Of a stretch of DNA of 64,000 bases, positions 27,393 to 37,295 are shown piece after piece. Below the pieces are notes generated by a model, which did no database searches, was not told the DNA's origin, and saw nothing but the letters and a program-made list of their open reading frames with translations. Every line of letters begins with the position of its first letter. Positions within the stretch are counted from its first letter, which is position 1. The DNA comes from Rickettsiales bacterium (GTDB lineage: Bacteria > Pseudomonadota > Alphaproteobacteria > Rickettsiales > UBA998). Both the position numbers and the translations under genes were made by a program. The stretch is from NCBI GenBank assembly GCA_028279475.1, contig JANQNR010000010.1:1-64000 (forward strand), given 5' to 3'.

Positions 27393-28643
27393 CTATACTC
27401 CCAACTCTGCAAAAATCTCCGATAATGCACCCACCAGCGTATCCATCATCGCTTCGCTATGCAGCGGGGTTGGTGTCAGACGCAGGCGCTCGGAGCCGCG
27501 TGGCACGGTCGGGAAGTTGATCGGCTGCACATAAATCCCATACGCATCCCGCAGCGCGTCTGATGCTGCCTTGCACTTGACTGGGTCTTTCACCATGACC
27601 GGCACGATATGGGTCGGCGTAGGCAGATAGGGCAGTCCGGCCGCCTGCAATTTACCTTTCAATAACGATGCCGCCTGCTGGTGTGCTGCGCGCAACTCCG
27701 GGTGCGCCATCAAATAGCGGATACTGGCCTCGGCGCCTGCCGCCATCGCCGGGGGCATGGTCGTGGTAAAAATAAAGCCCGGCGCATAGGAACGAATCGC
27801 GTCAATCAGATTGGCAGAAGCCGTTACATAGCCACCCATCACTCCAAATGCTTTCCCCAACGTTCCCTGAATAATGTCAACGCGCCCCATGACGTTATCG
27901 CGCTCGGCAATGCCTGCGCCCCGGTCTCCATAGAGTCCCACGGCATGTACCTCATCCAGATAGGTCAGTGCATTAAACTCTTCGGCCAAATCACATATGT
28001 CGGTAATGGGGCCAATGTCCCCATCCATCGAATAAACCGACTCAAAAGCGATGATTTTTGGCCGCCACGGATCGCTTGCCTCCAGCAACTCACGTATATG
28101 CGCCACATCATTATGCCGAAAGATACGCTTCTCCGCCTTGCTGTAGCGAATCCCTTCAATCATCGACGCGTGATTACAGGCATCGGAAAAAATAATGCAG
28201 TCTTTCAGCATCGACCCCAGTGTCGACAGGCTGGTCTGGTTGGCAATGTAGCCGGATGAAAAAGCTAGTGCCGCTTCCTTACCATGCAGCTCACAAAGCA
28301 CCTGCTCCAGTTGCGTCACCGCATGATGCGTACCGGAAATATTGCGCGTACCCCCTGCACCGGCACCCATGGAATCCAGCGCTGTATGCATCGCTTCTAA
28401 CACAACCGGGTGCTGCCCCATTCCCAGATAGTCATTACTGCACCAGATCGTAATTTCTTCCCCGGTAGTATGGCTTTTGGCAACAGGAAAACGCCCGACG
28501 ATCCGTTCCAGATCATTAAACTCCCGGTACCGTCCCTCGCGCTTTAACGCATGAATCGCCTGTTCAAAGACGCCATCATAATCGATCCGATGATCGGCAG
28601 CGGTCGCAGCAGGCGTATGTACAACTGATGATTGTGCCTTCAT
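27393..28643 (-). CDS. hemA: 5-aminolevulinate synthase
   Basis: PLP enzyme joining glycine and succinyl-CoA, first step of haem synthesis in Alphaproteobacteria. Visible: [36 protein letters not shown] with Asp230, and the PLP lysine Lys264 in [13 protein letters not shown]. 416 residues. This alphaproteobacterial C4-pathway marker is one of the best taxonomic pointers in the window. Next upstream on the same strand is ctaA, another haem gene, 32 bp away, so haem synthesis and haem A formation may be cotranscribed. Confidence 0.96.
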   Translation of the reverse strand: MKAQSSVVHTPAATAADHRIDYDGVFEQAIHALKREGRYREFNDLERIVGRFPVAKSHTTGEEITIWCSNDYLGMGQHPVVLEAMHTALDSMGAGAGGTRNISGTHHAVTQLEQVLCELHGKEAALAFSSGYIANQTSLSTLGSMLKDCIIFSDACNHASMIEGIRYSKAEKRIFRHNDVAHIRELLEASDPWRPKIIAFESVYSMDGDIGPITDICDLAEEFNALTYLDEVHAVGLYGDRGAGIAERDNVMGRVDIIQGTLGKAFGVMGGYVTASANLIDAIRSYAPGFIFTTTMPPAMAAGAEASIRYLMAHPELRAAHQQAASLLKGKLQAAGLPYLPTPTHIVPVMVKDPVKCKAASDALRDAYGIYVQPINFPTVPRGSERLRLTPTPLHSEAMMDTLVGALSEIFAELGV

Positions 28644-28675
28644 GTGTTCTGTTTATAGCAGAATTGGCAGCGATA

Positions 28676-29728
28676 TTACAATGCTTTCTGTAGCGTTACA
28701 GTGCCCGGCACCTGCCTTAACACGAAAATATACCGCAATTGCATCACCACCAGCACCATCGCCGTCATCTGATGCGCGCTTGCCAGCGCAATATCGACAA
28801 CGGAAAGTAGCGTGGCCACGCCCAACGCCACCTGCACCACTGCCACTGCTAGCACCAGGTGTGTCCACGTGTTCCGATGCAACAGCCACTGATAGATAAT
28901 GGCCGCCAATACGACAAACGCCCCCCAGCGATGCAAAAACTGGACGGTTGGGATGTGCTCCAGCCAATGCCCCTGCCCAATATGCAATGGCACCCACTGC
29001 CCATCCATCAAAGGAAACGTATTATACACATACCCGGCATCCAGCCCGGCGACAAACGCCCCCAACACAATCTGTATGGCAATGAGCGTGAGTGTCACTG
29101 CGGCATGCGTTACGCTGCTTTCTTTGAATACACCAGCATGACAGCAGCCCCTCACCTGCCAGAACGTCCAGCACAACAGCCCTAAAATCACCGTTGCAAG
29201 TGACAAATGGAATGCCAATTTATACGGACTCACCCATGGATCATGCACCAGACCGCTCTTGACCATGTACCACCCGACAGCGCCCTGCACACAGACCATT
29301 AAAAACAGCCAGGCCGAACGCTTCAATAATGGCGGCGTGAGTGCACGCGTTGCCAGATGATAGAGTAGTGGTGCCATAAACACCAATCCGACGAGTCGCC
29401 CCAGTAAACGGTGAATATATTCCAACCAGTAAATCTGTTTGAAGTCCTGTAATTCCATAAAATAATGCTCTTTATGAAACTCCGGCGTTGCCTGATATGC
29501 GGCGAATTCCTCTTCCCAGGCCTGTTGACTCAGTGGCGGTAGGGTACCCGTCACCAGTTTCCACTCCACGATGGACAGCCCAGATTCCGTCAACCGCGTC
29601 AAACCACCGATCAAGACCATCAGGAAGACTAGAATAATACAGACACGCAACCACCAAAGATAAGAGCGCTGAATGCGCGCTTCATCCGGTTCGCACTTGT
29701 CAGCCGTGCTAAGACTCTTTACTAACAT
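28676..29728 (-). CDS. ctaA: Haem A synthase (COX15 type)
   Basis: Oxidises haem O to haem A for aa3-type oxidases; inner membrane. About eight hydrophobic helices with the COX15 landmarks: VLIGGLTRLTESGLSIVEWK near the N-terminus, EYIHRLLGRLVG with a haem-ligand His, VHDPWVSPYKLAFHLSLA, and HRWGAFVVLAA. 350 residues. The predicted start codon overlaps a possible ATG of the divergent oxidase-like gene, so both starts are packed into about 20 bp. Confidence 0.95.
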   Translation of the reverse strand: MLVKSLSTADKCEPDEARIQRSYLWWLRVCIILVFLMVLIGGLTRLTESGLSIVEWKLVTGTLPPLSQQAWEEEFAAYQATPEFHKEHYFMELQDFKQIYWLEYIHRLLGRLVGLVFMAPLLYHLATRALTPPLLKRSAWLFLMVCVQGAVGWYMVKSGLVHDPWVSPYKLAFHLSLATVILGLLCWTFWQVRGCCHAGVFKESSVTHAAVTLTLIAIQIVLGAFVAGLDAGYVYNTFPLMDGQWVPLHIGQGHWLEHIPTVQFLHRWGAFVVLAAIIYQWLLHRNTWTHLVLAVAVVQVALGVATLLSVVDIALASAHQMTAMVLVVMQLRYIFVLRQVPGTVTLQKAL

Positions 29729-29747
29729 GCAAAAGGTAATATCGCAG

Positions 29748-31298
29748 ATGACACCACCCGTCTATCCCCGTTTTCCACTTTCCTGGCTGACCATCGGCAT
29801 TGCGTCACTCGCTGCGTCCGGCGTTTTTTCCATCATTGTTTCCTTCGCCTGGCATCCATCCGTGCGCTGTGTTGCCTTATTTGAAACCCTGTTTCACCGC
29901 AGCCTGATTACGCATGTCAACCTGTCCATCTCCGTGTGGTTCATGGCCATCCTGTTCATGGTCTGGTCGTACCGTCCCTCCTCCCTGCCATTCTATGACG
30001 CCACAGCACGCTGGCTGACAATTGCCACCATTGTCTTTATGAGCATCGCCGCTTTACTCCCGGAGGCCGTTCCACTGCTGAGTAATTATGTGCCGACACT
30101 GGAACACCCGCTCTTCTTCGTATCGCTTGGCTGTATGACGGCCGCGATCATCGTAAAATCGATGGAGATATTCTATGGCTATATTCACAGGCCAGACATG
30201 ACAAATGAAAGTATTATTCCTCCCCACGCCTGCGGGGGGAGGCCAGGAGGGGGGCTTTCCCACCATGTAAGAATCGAGAATCAAGAATCGAGAACCACAA
30301 ACTTGAATATTCCCGATTCCCGATTCCCGATTCCCGATTCTGCAACAGCCCTTCCCCTATCCCCCTCCCGCAAGCAGGAGGGGGAACCATTGCAACAACC
30401 ATACATAACGTTAAAAACCTACACACTAACCAGCCTGTTCATGCTGCTGGTCGCACTTGGCGCGTTTGTCGCCAGCTATCAGGGGATCGACCGCGCTATT
30501 ACCGGGGAAATATACTATGAAATGCTGTTCTGGGGTGGCGGACACGTACTGCAATTCGTCTGGGTACAACTTACCCTGATCGCCTGGATTCTTTTACTGG
30601 AAGCACTAGTACCGGGATACCGGGCACATCGCGGTTATCGCGCACTGCTCATCATCAATGCATTGGCCGTGCTCACCACCCCCATCCCTTATTTCCTTTA
30701 TGAGGTAACCAGTGCTGATTTCCGCCAGATGTTTTCTCTGTTGATGGCCTGGATTTGCGGTGTTGCCCCCGTATTGTTCGTACTGCTCTACATCGTGCAG
30801 GCAGCGCAGGGGAAACACCCCCTACTCCCCCGCTACCGCCACCCACTCGGTGCCTGCCTGTGGTGGTCGCTTATTCTGTTCGGGCTAGGCGGCATGTTCG
30901 GGGTGATGATCGATGGTATCAATGTCAAGATTCCTGCCCATTACCATGGCTCTCTGCTAGGAGTTACCCTAGCACTGATGGGACTGACCTATCTGACACT
31001 GATGGCACATGACTATGAATATATGGAACGTTCCAAACTGGCCATCTGGCAGCCGACCTTATTGGGCGTGGGACAAATCATGCATATTGTCGGACTGTTC
31101 TGGTCGGGAGGCTATGGCGTAGAGCGAAAAAACCCATGCGCCGGCGGTGAAGCGATGCAACAAGCTGACCTGGCATTACGCATTCAAAGCACTGGCGGTG
31201 GCATCGCCATTCTTGGCGGCCTGCTCTTTGTCATCGTTTGTATGAAAGCTTGGAAAGGTGGAAAAACCCTGCTTGATAAACCTGCCGCAACCGAGTAG
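29748..31298 (+). CDS. Haem-copper oxidase subunit I-like membrane protein with repeat-encoded insert
   Basis: 516 residues from ATG 29748 (MTPPVYPRFPLSW); ATG 29727 is an alternative seven codons upstream. About 12 hydrophobic helices. Histidines sit as in haem-copper oxidases: HVNLSISVWF (helix II), WGGGHVLQFVW (helix VI), AHYHGSL (helix VII) and MHIVGLFWSGG (helix X). It is closer to NorB/cbb3 forms than to aa3 but does not match a standard annotated subunit; activity is unproved. Residues ~157-213 are encoded by a palindromic repeat placed in frame in a loop between helices 4 and 5. Divergent from ctaA, which supports a respiratory role. Confidence 0.7.
   Translation: MTPPVYPRFPLSWLTIGIASLAASGVFSIIVSFAWHPSVRCVALFETLFHRSLITHVNLSISVWFMAILFMVWSYRPSSLPFYDATARWLTIATIVFMSIAALLPEAVPLLSNYVPTLEHPLFFVSLGCMTAAIIVKSMEIFYGYIHRPDMTNESIIPPHACGGRPGGGLSHHVRIENQESRTTNLNIPDSRFPIPDSATALPLSPSRKQEGEPLQQPYITLKTYTLTSLFMLLVALGAFVASYQGIDRAITGEIYYEMLFWGGGHVLQFVWVQLTLIAWILLLEALVPGYRAHRGYRALLIINALAVLTTPIPYFLYEVTSADFRQMFSLLMAWICGVAPVLFVLLYIVQAAQGKHPLLPRYRHPLGACLWWSLILFGLGGMFGVMIDGINVKIPAHYHGSLLGVTLALMGLTYLTLMAHDYEYMERSKLAIWQPTLLGVGQIMHIVGLFWSGGYGVERKNPCAGGEAMQQADLALRIQSTGGGIAILGGLLFVIVCMKAWKGGKTLLDKPAATE
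30217..30386. repeat. G/C-rich palindromic element, type B, in frame inside the oxidase-like gene
   Basis: Left arm TTCCTCCCCACGCCTGCGGG, right arm CCCGCAAGCAGGAGGGGGAA. Between them lie inverted runs of GAATCGAGAATC on the left and TTCCCGA repeated four times on the right. The same arm type occurs at 52710 and 59625. The host frame stays open across it, producing a Pro/Gly/Ser-rich loop. Confidence 0.85.
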
Positions 31299-31337
31299 GC
31301 TGGCGTTTTACTATAGCTTCTTAAGGAGATATTCATC

Positions 31338-31835
31338 ATGAAACAATGGATTGCTTTATTGACGGTAGGTGCCATGGTGACCGCCTGTGCACAACCGGGA
31401 CAACGTGGTTACTCATCTGGTGGGCAAGGGCTTGATAAAGAATTGCTAGGTGGCCTGGCCGGTGCAGCAGGTGGTGCCGCCATCGGCTCGAACATCGGGA
31501 AAGGAAAAGGAAACATTGCAGCTATCGCCATTGGTACATTGCTGGGTGCCAAGCTGGGATCAGAAGTGGGCAAGTCACTCGACCGCGCCGACATGGCCTA
31601 TTACAACCGCACCTCACAACGAGCGCTGGAAACTGCACAGCCAGGCCAAAGCCTACCGTGGCAGAACCCAGAGACCGGCAACTCCGGCACGATTACACCA
31701 TCCAACTATTATCAAGCTTCCAACGGTCAATATTGCCGCGAATACACGCAAAGCATCAATGTCGGTGGGCAGGTATCACAAGGCTATGGCACGGCGTGCC
31801 GCCAACCGGATGGTTCCTGGCAAATCGTTCAATAA
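31338..31835 (+). CDS. 17 kDa surface antigen-like lipoprotein with glycine zipper
   Basis: 165 residues. Lipoprotein signal with Cys17 after MVTA; then a glycine-zipper segment (GGLAGAAGGAAIGSNIGKGK, and AIGTLLGAKLGSEVG), then a C-terminal domain with SINVGGQVSQGYGTAC and PDGSWQIV typical of the Rickettsia 17 kDa antigen family. Probably inserted in the outer membrane; the exact role of the family is not settled. Strong ribosome site AAGGAGATA. It lies 15 bp upstream of fabI, perhaps in one transcript. Confidence 0.9.
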   Translation: MKQWIALLTVGAMVTACAQPGQRGYSSGGQGLDKELLGGLAGAAGGAAIGSNIGKGKGNIAAIAIGTLLGAKLGSEVGKSLDRADMAYYNRTSQRALETAQPGQSLPWQNPETGNSGTITPSNYYQASNGQYCREYTQSINVGGQVSQGYGTACRQPDGSWQIVQ

Positions 31836-31850
31836 ATTAGGGAAACTGAC

Positions 31851-32672
31851 GTGACCTCTGCTGTTTTGTCCGGAGAATTGTTGAAAGGCAAAAAAGGTCT
31901 CATTATGGGGCTGGCCAATGACAAGTCGATCGCTTGGGGTATTGCCCAATATGCGGCGGCACACGGCGCACAACTGGCGTTCAACTATCAGGGAGAAGCT
32001 CTAAAGAAGCGCGTCGAACCATTGGCCGCATCACTCGGATCCGACATGGTGTTTCCCTGTGACGTGACCGATGATGCCAGCATGGACGCCCTGTTCGACC
32101 AGATCAAGGACACATGGGGTGAGTTGGACTTTCTCGTCCACGCCATCGCCTATTCCGACAAGAATGAGCTGAAAGGCGATTATGTGGATACGAGTCTGGA
32201 CAACTTCCTCAACAGCATGCAGATTTCCTGCTACTCGTTTACGGCACTCGCCAAGCGCGCCTACCCGTTGATGAACGAGGGTGGTAGTATGCTGACACTG
32301 ACCTATCTGGGTGCCGAGCGCCACATGCCGCATTACAATGTGATGGGCGTGGCCAAGGCGGCGCTGGAAGCCAGCGTCAAATATCTGGCGATGGACATGG
32401 GCAAGCACAATATCCGCGTTAACGGCATTTCCGCTGGCCCAATCAAAACATTGGCCGCTTCCGGCATCGGTGATTTTCGCTATATTCTGAAATGGAATGA
32501 GTATAACAGCCCGATGCAACGCAATGTCACCATCGAAGAAGTAGGTGGCGCAGCACTCTACCTGCTGTCGGGGCTGGGAGCCGGTACCACCGGTGAAATC
32601 CTGCATGTCGATAACGGCTACCATATTGTCGGTATGAAAAATGCCAATGCGCCGGATATCGGTGACATATAG
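31851..32672 (+). CDS. fabI: Enoyl-[acyl-carrier-protein] reductase (NADH)
   Basis: Last reduction in each fatty-acid elongation cycle and the target of triclosan in other bacteria. N-terminal [18 protein letters not shown] binds NADH; the catalytic pair is Tyr162 and Lys169 in the Y-x6-K arrangement, with Tyr152 before. 273 residues, GTG start. It is followed by aroC after 12 bp, the conserved fabI-aroC order of Alphaproteobacteria. Confidence 0.97.
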   Translation: MTSAVLSGELLKGKKGLIMGLANDKSIAWGIAQYAAAHGAQLAFNYQGEALKKRVEPLAASLGSDMVFPCDVTDDASMDALFDQIKDTWGELDFLVHAIAYSDKNELKGDYVDTSLDNFLNSMQISCYSFTALAKRAYPLMNEGGSMLTLTYLGAERHMPHYNVMGVAKAALEASVKYLAMDMGKHNIRVNGISAGPIKTLAASGIGDFRYILKWNEYNSPMQRNVTIEEVGGAALYLLSGLGAGTTGEILHVDNGYHIVGMKNANAPDIGDI

Positions 32673-32684
32673 GTACGACGAGAC

Positions 32685-33788
32685 GTGACCATCAACAGCT
32701 TCGGACGTATTTTCCGTTTCACTACATGGGGCGAAAGCCATGGTAAAGCGATTGGTTGCGTGGTCGACGGCGTCCCGTCACAAATTCCACTTACCGAAAC
32801 CGACATCCAGCATTATCTGGATCAGCGCAGACCGGCACAGTCCAAGTATACCACCCAACGCAAGGAAAGCGACCGGGTAGAGATTCTCTCCGGGGTGTTT
32901 GAAGGACAGACGACCGGCACCCCGATCAGCCTCATCATCCATAATGAAGATCAACGCTCGAAAGATTACAGCGAGATCAAGGACACGTTTCGCCCTGGCC
33001 ATGCTGACTTCACCTATAACGCCAAATACGGCATTCGTGACTATCGCGGTGGCGGACGTTCCAGTGCACGGGAAACGGCGATGCGTGTCGCCGCCGGTGC
33101 TATCGCTCGTAAGATTCTGGCAACACAAGGCGTGCAGATTCGCGGGGCACTGGTGCAAATCGGCGAACATCACATCGATCACACGCGCTGGGATTGGGAA
33201 CATGTCACCGACAACCCGCTCTGGTGTCCCGACCCGGAGATGACACCTATCTGGGAAAATTATCTTAGTGCCATTCGCAAGGACGGCTCTTCCATTGGTG
33301 CTGTGATTGAAGTGCAAGCAGAAGGTGTCCCTACCGGTTGGGGAGCACCGATCTATGGCAAGCTGGATAGTGATTTGGCGCAGGCACTGATGAGTATCAA
33401 TGCCGTCAAAGGCGTGGAAATCGGGGACGGGTTCGACGCCGCAACATTACGTGGCGAGGAAAACGCCGATACGATTGAAATGCAGGACGGCCAACCGGTC
33501 TTTCATGGCAACCACGCTGGCGGCATTTTGGGTGGTATCTCCTCCGGTCAACCGATTATCGCCCGCTTTGCAGTCAAGCCAACCAGTTCCATCCTGAAAG
33601 AGGTAGCCACTATCGACACGCATGGCAATAATACGACCATCCGTACCAAAGGCCGCCACGACCCTTGTGTTGGCATCCGCGCCGTTCCGGTGGGCGAAGC
33701 GATGATGGCTTGCGTGTTGGCTGACCATTATTTGCTGGCACGTGCGATTAAATGTCATACCGGCGAAGGCCGGTATCTCGTGCAATGA
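32685..33788 (+). CDS. aroC: Chorismate synthase with repeat-derived C-terminus
   Basis: Makes chorismate from EPSP, FMN-dependent. GTG start; [19 protein letters not shown] at the N-terminus, [23 protein letters not shown], and [18 protein letters not shown] near the end are all present. 367 residues. The last 11 residues, [11 protein letters not shown], and the TGA are encoded by a GCCGGAA-type intergenic repeat (33754-33812) that has replaced the original end. The core fold is complete before that point, so the enzyme is likely active. Confidence 0.96.
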   Translation: MTINSFGRIFRFTTWGESHGKAIGCVVDGVPSQIPLTETDIQHYLDQRRPAQSKYTTQRKESDRVEILSGVFEGQTTGTPISLIIHNEDQRSKDYSEIKDTFRPGHADFTYNAKYGIRDYRGGGRSSARETAMRVAAGAIARKILATQGVQIRGALVQIGEHHIDHTRWDWEHVTDNPLWCPDPEMTPIWENYLSAIRKDGSSIGAVIEVQAEGVPTGWGAPIYGKLDSDLAQALMSINAVKGVEIGDGFDAATLRGEENADTIEMQDGQPVFHGNHAGGILGGISSGQPIIARFAVKPTSSILKEVATIDTHGNNTTIRTKGRHDPCVGIRAVPVGEAMMACVLADHYLLARAIKCHTGEGRYLVQ

Positions 33789-33812
33789 GACTCCGGCCTT
33801 CGCCGGAGTGAC
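33754..33812. repeat. GCCGGAA repeat, type E (copy 2), forming the aroC 3' end
   Basis: ACCGGCGAAGGCCGGT and CTCCGGCCTTCGCCGGAG, bounded by GTCA and TGAC, like 21367-21431. The aroC frame enters the first hairpin and stops between the two. Confidence 0.85.
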
Positions 33813-33892
33813 GAAAACACACGTAAAATTTATTGTGGCATTTTTGCCGAATCTTGCTATAACGCCGCCATTAAAGACAGCAGGAGTATTCT

Positions 33893-34435
33893 ATGGACAT
33901 CAGCAAAATCCCTACCGGTAAAAACGCCCCCGAAGAAATCAATGTGATTATTGAAGTCCCCATGGGATCAATCCCGGTCAAATATGAATTGGACAAGGCA
34001 TCCGGTGCGATTTTTGTTGATCGCTTCGTCCATACCGCCATGTACTATCCTTGTAATTATGGATTCGTGCCGCACACGCTCTCCGGCGACGGCGACCCAG
34101 CCGATGTACTGGTGGTGTCCAGCATGCCTGTCATGGCCAGTGCCGTGATTCCCGCCCGCCCAGTCGGTGTCTTGCTAATGGAAGACGATGGCGGTGTTGA
34201 TGAGAAAATCATTGCGGTACCTACCTCCAAGACCTACCCATTCTATGATAATGTAGAAGAATACAGCGACCTCCCGGACATCCTAATTGCCCAGATCCAA
34301 CATTTCTTTGAGCATTACAAGGATCTGGAGAAAGGCAAATGGGTCAAGATTATCGGCTGGGAAGGCAAGGCAAAAGCGCTGGACCTTCTACGCGAAGCGG
34401 TGGATCGCCATCAGCAGGTCGAAAACGCGGCATAA
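33893..34435 (+). CDS. ppa: Inorganic pyrophosphatase (family I)
   Basis: Hydrolyses pyrophosphate from biosynthetic reactions. Typical motifs: [41 protein letters not shown] with the metal-binding Asp cluster, and [16 protein letters not shown]. 180 residues, normal. AGGAG precedes the start. It stands alone after the aroC repeat, with no obvious operon partner. Confidence 0.97.
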   Translation: MDISKIPTGKNAPEEINVIIEVPMGSIPVKYELDKASGAIFVDRFVHTAMYYPCNYGFVPHTLSGDGDPADVLVVSSMPVMASAVIPARPVGVLLMEDDGGVDEKIIAVPTSKTYPFYDNVEEYSDLPDILIAQIQHFFEHYKDLEKGKWVKIIGWEGKAKALDLLREAVDRHQQVENAA

Positions 34436-34449
34436 AACCTACTGCGCCG

Positions 34450-34869
34450 TTAAAAATGGTGCAGCAACGGGGCACCTAATGCCGTTGATGTAGGTGTTGT
34501 TATGGGAGCGCCAGGTTGATGAGCGTCAATACCGCCAGCAATTTCCATAACTCCATCCTCTACTAAGCCATTTGCTCGTATCTGTTCCACCGCCAATACA
34601 TTCACCCCGTTTTTAATTTCATCAGCAATTGCTGCTGAGTTCAGCTTCTTTACCTCGTCTATTTGGTATGTATGATTGCCAGACTTTAGCACAATTGTAT
34701 CCACACGGTTGATTGGAATTAATATATTCTCATCCGCAATGGTCGTCACCTTTACATAGAGAGCCGGATCAATAAAGTCTTCAGGCGCTGGGCTAACTAC
34801 CTCTGTTCCTTCAGGCATATCGCCCAGATCAATATGTACTTGTGCTTCATCTTTTGATTTTTTTGACAT
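34450..34869 (-). CDS. Hypothetical protein, 139 residues
   Basis: Not recognised. A charged N-terminus (SKKSKDEAQVHIDLGDMPEG), then a central segment with regular hydrophobic spacing (VKVTTIADENILIPINRVDT, IVLKSGNHTYQIDEVKKL) that looks like beta strands, and a Pro/Thr/Ala-rich end. No signal peptide or membrane helix. It is convergent with ppa and has an A/T-rich upstream region of about 100 bp with no other signal seen. Unknown role. Confidence 0.6.
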   Translation of the reverse strand: MSKKSKDEAQVHIDLGDMPEGTEVVSPAPEDFIDPALYVKVTTIADENILIPINRVDTIVLKSGNHTYQIDEVKKLNSAAIADEIKNGVNVLAVEQIRANGLVEDGVMEIAGGIDAHQPGAPITTPTSTALGAPLLHHF

Positions 34870-34974
34870 TTCAAATCTACCTGAATAATTATAGTATATT
34901 ATTTGATATTACTATGCAAATATATCCTTTTTATTACAAAAAGAAAAACGTAATACATTTGTAACAAACAGGCA

Positions 34975-37110
34975 TCACCCCGAACGCACTAGTCGCATGG
35001 AGGCATCCAACTCAAACAACCGCAACAACCCCTGCAAACGCTGCCCTCTTTCCCCCGACAGTGCCGGATCATTCTCCAACGCTAGTGCCGCTTCCTTGCG
35101 TGCAGAGCGAAATAGTTCCGTATCTTTCTCCATATCCAGAAAGGTAAAGTCCGGCAACCCGGTCTGCCGCGTACCCAGCACATCTCCAGCACCGCGCAAC
35201 TTCAAATCCATCTCAGCAATCACAAACCCATCATTGGTATCACGCATGGTTTTCAACCGTTGCCGCGCCGTCTCGGAACAGCGCTCCTGATAGAGCAGCA
35301 AACAACGTGAGGGCTTATCACCTCGACCAACCCGCCCCCGCAATTGGTGAAGCTGCGCTAATCCGAACCGCTCGGCATTCTCAATCACCATAATGGTCGC
35401 ATCGGGTACATCGACCCCGACTTCCACAACGGTCGTTGCCACCAGAATGCGGACATCACCACGCTTGAATGCCTGCATCACCGGTTCGCGCTCCTGCATC
35501 GACATCCTGCCATGCACCAGCCCTACCTTTCCCGAAAATAGTACTTCCAATGCGCCGTAGCGCGACTCCGCTGCCTGTAACCCCGCCATCATGGGATTCT
35601 CCGGGGTTTCCATCTCTTCAACCAATGGACAAATCCAATAGACCTTCTCCCCATTCGCCAACGCCCGCCCTACACCTTCCAACAGCGCTTCCAGTTTACC
35701 AAATGCAATGGTACGCGTATCGATCGGCTGGCGCCCTGCCGGTTTCTGCTTGAGCAGCGACACGTCCATATCGCCGTAATAGGTCATTTGTAGCGAACGC
35801 GGAATGGGCGTCGCCGTCATCAACAACATATGCGGCTGGAATGCCTGGCCGGCCAATCCCTTTTCACTAAGCGCCAGACGCTGATTGACGCCAAAGCGAT
35901 GCTGCTCGTCAATCACCACCAATGCCAGATTGGCGAACTCCACCCCCTCCTGAAACAACGCATGCGTGCCAACCACAATCGCTGCCGGGTGAATGCGCAA
36001 CTGCTCACGTGCCTCCTCACGCTGGCGTGGCGTCAAGCTTCCGGCCAGAAAGATCACCGGAACATCCAGTACTCCTAGCAATGCGTCCATCGATTGAAGG
36101 TGCTGCCGTGCCAATATCTCCGTTGGCGCCATCAGCGCCGCCTGATGCCCGGCTTTTACCGTCGCCAGTATCGCCAGCGCCGCCACCACCGTTTTCCCCG
36201 CACCCACATCACCCTGTAACAGACGCAGCATCCGCTCGCCAGAGCGCATATCATGATCCATCTCCTGCAATACCTCCCGCTGCCCTTCCGTCAGTGCAAA
36301 GGGTAGAGCGGCAATGGTATCCTCAATATCATTGGTCAGTACGGGAATCGACACACCCGGCTGCTGTTTCTGCTGTCGACGCAACAGCACCAGTGACAAC
36401 TGATGTGATAACGCTTCGTCATAAGCCAGCCGCTGCCGGGCGATTGCGTGGACTTCCTCGGAATCCGGGTGATGCACCTGCCGCAAGCTGGCATCGAATC
36501 CTACCCATCCATGGTGCCGTACCGTCGATTCCGCCAACCATTCCGGCACAGGCGGCACCCCTTCCAATACCGCCTGAATCCAGCGCGACAGCATACGCGA
36601 CGAAATACCCTCTGTCGACGGATAGACCGGATCAAGACGGCATATCTGTTCACTCTGCTCCGGCGGTACAATCAAATCAGGATGCGTCATTTGCCACATG
36701 CCGTCATAGCGCTGCAACTGCCCGCTAATAATCACCTCGCCACCTACCGGGAGCTGTTGCTGCAAATAGCGCGAGTCCCCTCGAAAAAACACCAGTAGCA
36801 CACTACCGGTATCATCCTCACATTGCACCTTGTAGGGCACAGGTCGCGCACGCCGCTGGTGTCGGGCAGACAGATGCTTTAATACCCGCACCCGAATTGT
36901 GCGCACTCCCTCTCGCGCCATCCCTAGTGGCGTGACATGCCGCCGGTCAACATAATCATAGGGGATATGGAAGAGTAAATCCTTAAGCGTCGCTTCCGTA
37001 TCCTGCTGCTTTTTCTGGCGTGTGAAATATCGGGTAAGCCGCTGCGCGTGTTTTTCGCCGATTCCTTTCTGCAATGAAATACGGCGTGACAAATAGCGGA
37101 GATAGTCCAT
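34975..37110 (-). CDS. recG: ATP-dependent DNA helicase RecG
   Basis: Branch-migrating helicase for stalled forks and recombination intermediates. The N-terminal wedge (OB) domain covers ~60-165; helicase motifs follow: LLQGDVGAGKTVVAALA (Walker A), MAPTEILARQH, VIDEQHRFGVNQR (DEQH box), TATPIPRS, then VATTVVEVGVDVPDA and QLRGRVGRG. 711 residues, normal. Monocistronic, with palindromes directly upstream of the start. Confidence 0.97.
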   Translation of the reverse strand: MDYLRYLSRRISLQKGIGEKHAQRLTRYFTRQKKQQDTEATLKDLLFHIPYDYVDRRHVTPLGMAREGVRTIRVRVLKHLSARHQRRARPVPYKVQCEDDTGSVLLVFFRGDSRYLQQQLPVGGEVIISGQLQRYDGMWQMTHPDLIVPPEQSEQICRLDPVYPSTEGISSRMLSRWIQAVLEGVPPVPEWLAESTVRHHGWVGFDASLRQVHHPDSEEVHAIARQRLAYDEALSHQLSLVLLRRQQKQQPGVSIPVLTNDIEDTIAALPFALTEGQREVLQEMDHDMRSGERMLRLLQGDVGAGKTVVAALAILATVKAGHQAALMAPTEILARQHLQSMDALLGVLDVPVIFLAGSLTPRQREEAREQLRIHPAAIVVGTHALFQEGVEFANLALVVIDEQHRFGVNQRLALSEKGLAGQAFQPHMLLMTATPIPRSLQMTYYGDMDVSLLKQKPAGRQPIDTRTIAFGKLEALLEGVGRALANGEKVYWICPLVEEMETPENPMMAGLQAAESRYGALEVLFSGKVGLVHGRMSMQEREPVMQAFKRGDVRILVATTVVEVGVDVPDATIMVIENAERFGLAQLHQLRGRVGRGDKPSRCLLLYQERCSETARQRLKTMRDTNDGFVIAEMDLKLRGAGDVLGTRQTGLPDFTFLDMEKDTELFRSARKEAALALENDPALSGERGQRLQGLLRLFELDASMRLVRSG

Positions 37111-37119
37111 ACAGGCATC

Positions 37120-37184
37120 TATAGCACGTTCGGATGATTTTCATACATCCCGTATAAAATATCATTCCGAAGGTCGTGCTATTA
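37120..37184. repeat. TATAGCACG palindrome, type C (copy 4, different arms)
   Basis: TATAGCACGTTCGGATGA on the left pairs with TCATTCCGAAGGTCGTGCTA on the right, with small bulges. The outer TATAGCAC/GTGCTAT matches the palindrome at 17677. It starts 9 bp upstream of recG. Confidence 0.75.
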
Positions 37185-37190
37185 TGAAGT

Positions 37191-37244
37191 TATAGCCTGT
37201 CATTCGTTCCTATTTCCGTATGGAAATGAAACGAATCGACTATA
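37191..37244. repeat. TATAG palindrome next to the previous one
   Basis: TATAG...CATTCGTT on the left and AACGAATCG.CTATA on the right, with an inner ATTTCCGTATGGAAAT stem. It follows the previous palindrome by six bases, so two related elements sit in tandem. Confidence 0.65.
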
Positions 37245-37295
37245 AACCCGATCGTATGATACCTCGCAATCAAATTTGTACAGGCTCTGTTACAC

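Noticed and set aside
30310-30345. TTCCCGA tandem units as a CRISPR or satellite array
   Set aside because: Units of seven to eight bases without spacers, part of a larger palindrome inside a gene.
35922-36728. 268-codon frame on the plus strand
   Set aside because: Antisense shadow of recG with Pro/Ala-rich nonsense composition.
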